Positions 63,950 to 64,000 of a DNA stretch of 64,000 nucleotides are shown here, piece after piece. Both the position numbers and the translations under genes were made by a program. The notes below the pieces were generated by a model. That model did no database searches. It saw only the letters and a program-made list of their open reading frames with translations, and was not told where the DNA came from. Within the stretch, counting starts at the first letter, position 1; each line of letters starts with the position of its first letter. Where the stretch lies: contig NZ_MOBR01000011.1 of the NCBI RefSeq assembly GCF_003732705.1, forward strand, positions 23,337 to 87,336, read 5' to 3'. Source of the stretch: Pseudomonas frederiksbergensis. Lineage in GTDB: Bacteria > Pseudomonadota > Gammaproteobacteria > Pseudomonadales > Pseudomonadaceae.

Positions 63950-64000
63950 CCTGTAGGAGCAAGGCTTGCCCGCGATGGCGATTTCAAGGACGCCATCGCG
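63950..64000. repeat. REPIN cut by the window edge
   Basis: CTGTAGGAGCAAGGCTTGCCCGCGA and the start of the inverted partner (CGCCATCGCG) run off the right end of the window. Confidence 0.85.

Overview
The window is chromosomal DNA from a fluorescent-group Pseudomonas. The evidence is the gene content and order (tig-clpP-clpX-lon-hupB-ppiD beside folD and a tRNA cluster, a prrF RNA with a Fur box, SstT, FadH, the liu leucine pathway), the GC-rich codon use, and the very many REP/REPIN palindromes of the types TGTGGGAGCGAGCTTGCTCGCGA, TGTAGGAGCGAGGCTTGCCCGCGA and CGTTCCCACGCTCCGCGTGGG that fill most gaps. I see no transposase, integrase, rRNA gene or CRISPR array.

Layout. 0.4-8.1 kb: leucine/isovalerate catabolism (acyl-CoA synthetase divergent from liuABCD, with two palindromes matching the LiuR motif between them). 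8.1-9.5 kb: a LexA/CI-like repressor that appears unable to cleave itself, a DUF6124 gene and the iron-responsive small RNA PrrF. 9.7-12.7 kb: a cytosolic-type M14 carboxypeptidase and a divergent HxlR regulator/MFS pair. 12.8-15.8 kb: an oxidative-stress module in which a catalase-family peroxidase and cytochrome b561 face an ECF sigma/anti-sigma pair, with mirror-image copies of one ECF promoter between them. 15.9-24.1 kb: an IclR-regulated operon with a polyamine-type ABC importer and a three-subunit HcnABC/opine-oxidase-like flavoprotein dehydrogenase of unknown substrate, split by an exact 135-bp-period REPIN array. 24.2-29.8 kb: a broken spore-coat-U gene, ZapE, an LRR-protein kinase, a YebC-family protein and a short orphan VgrG.

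29.9-37.0 kb: 2-aminoethylphosphonate use (phnW, phnX, two LysR regulators, an OPA-type MFS carrier and an FAD amine oxidase). 37.2-43.5 kb: a second cytochrome b561, D-cysteine desulfhydrase/ACC deaminase family enzyme, FadH, a nitrilase fold that has lost catalytic residues, an AraC regulator and a 28-residue acidic ORF. 43.7-54.2 kb: protein quality control (DUF2242 lipoprotein, PpiD, HU, Lon, ClpX, ClpP, trigger factor), a decayed tRNA-Asp-like element, and Arg/His/Leu/His tRNA genes. 54.5-64 kb: FolD, an MddA-like methanethiol methyltransferase, PbpG, small disordered proteins, a C39-like lipoprotein without its catalytic residues, TerC, NhaR, an MFS exporter and SstT.

The best candidates for something not yet described are the substrate of the 17-24 kb transporter/dehydrogenase operon, the mirrored ECF promoter module, the LRR-kinase, three enzyme-fold proteins without their catalytic residues, and the tRNA-like element between hupB and ppiD. 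All assignments come from reading the sequence; no database search was run.
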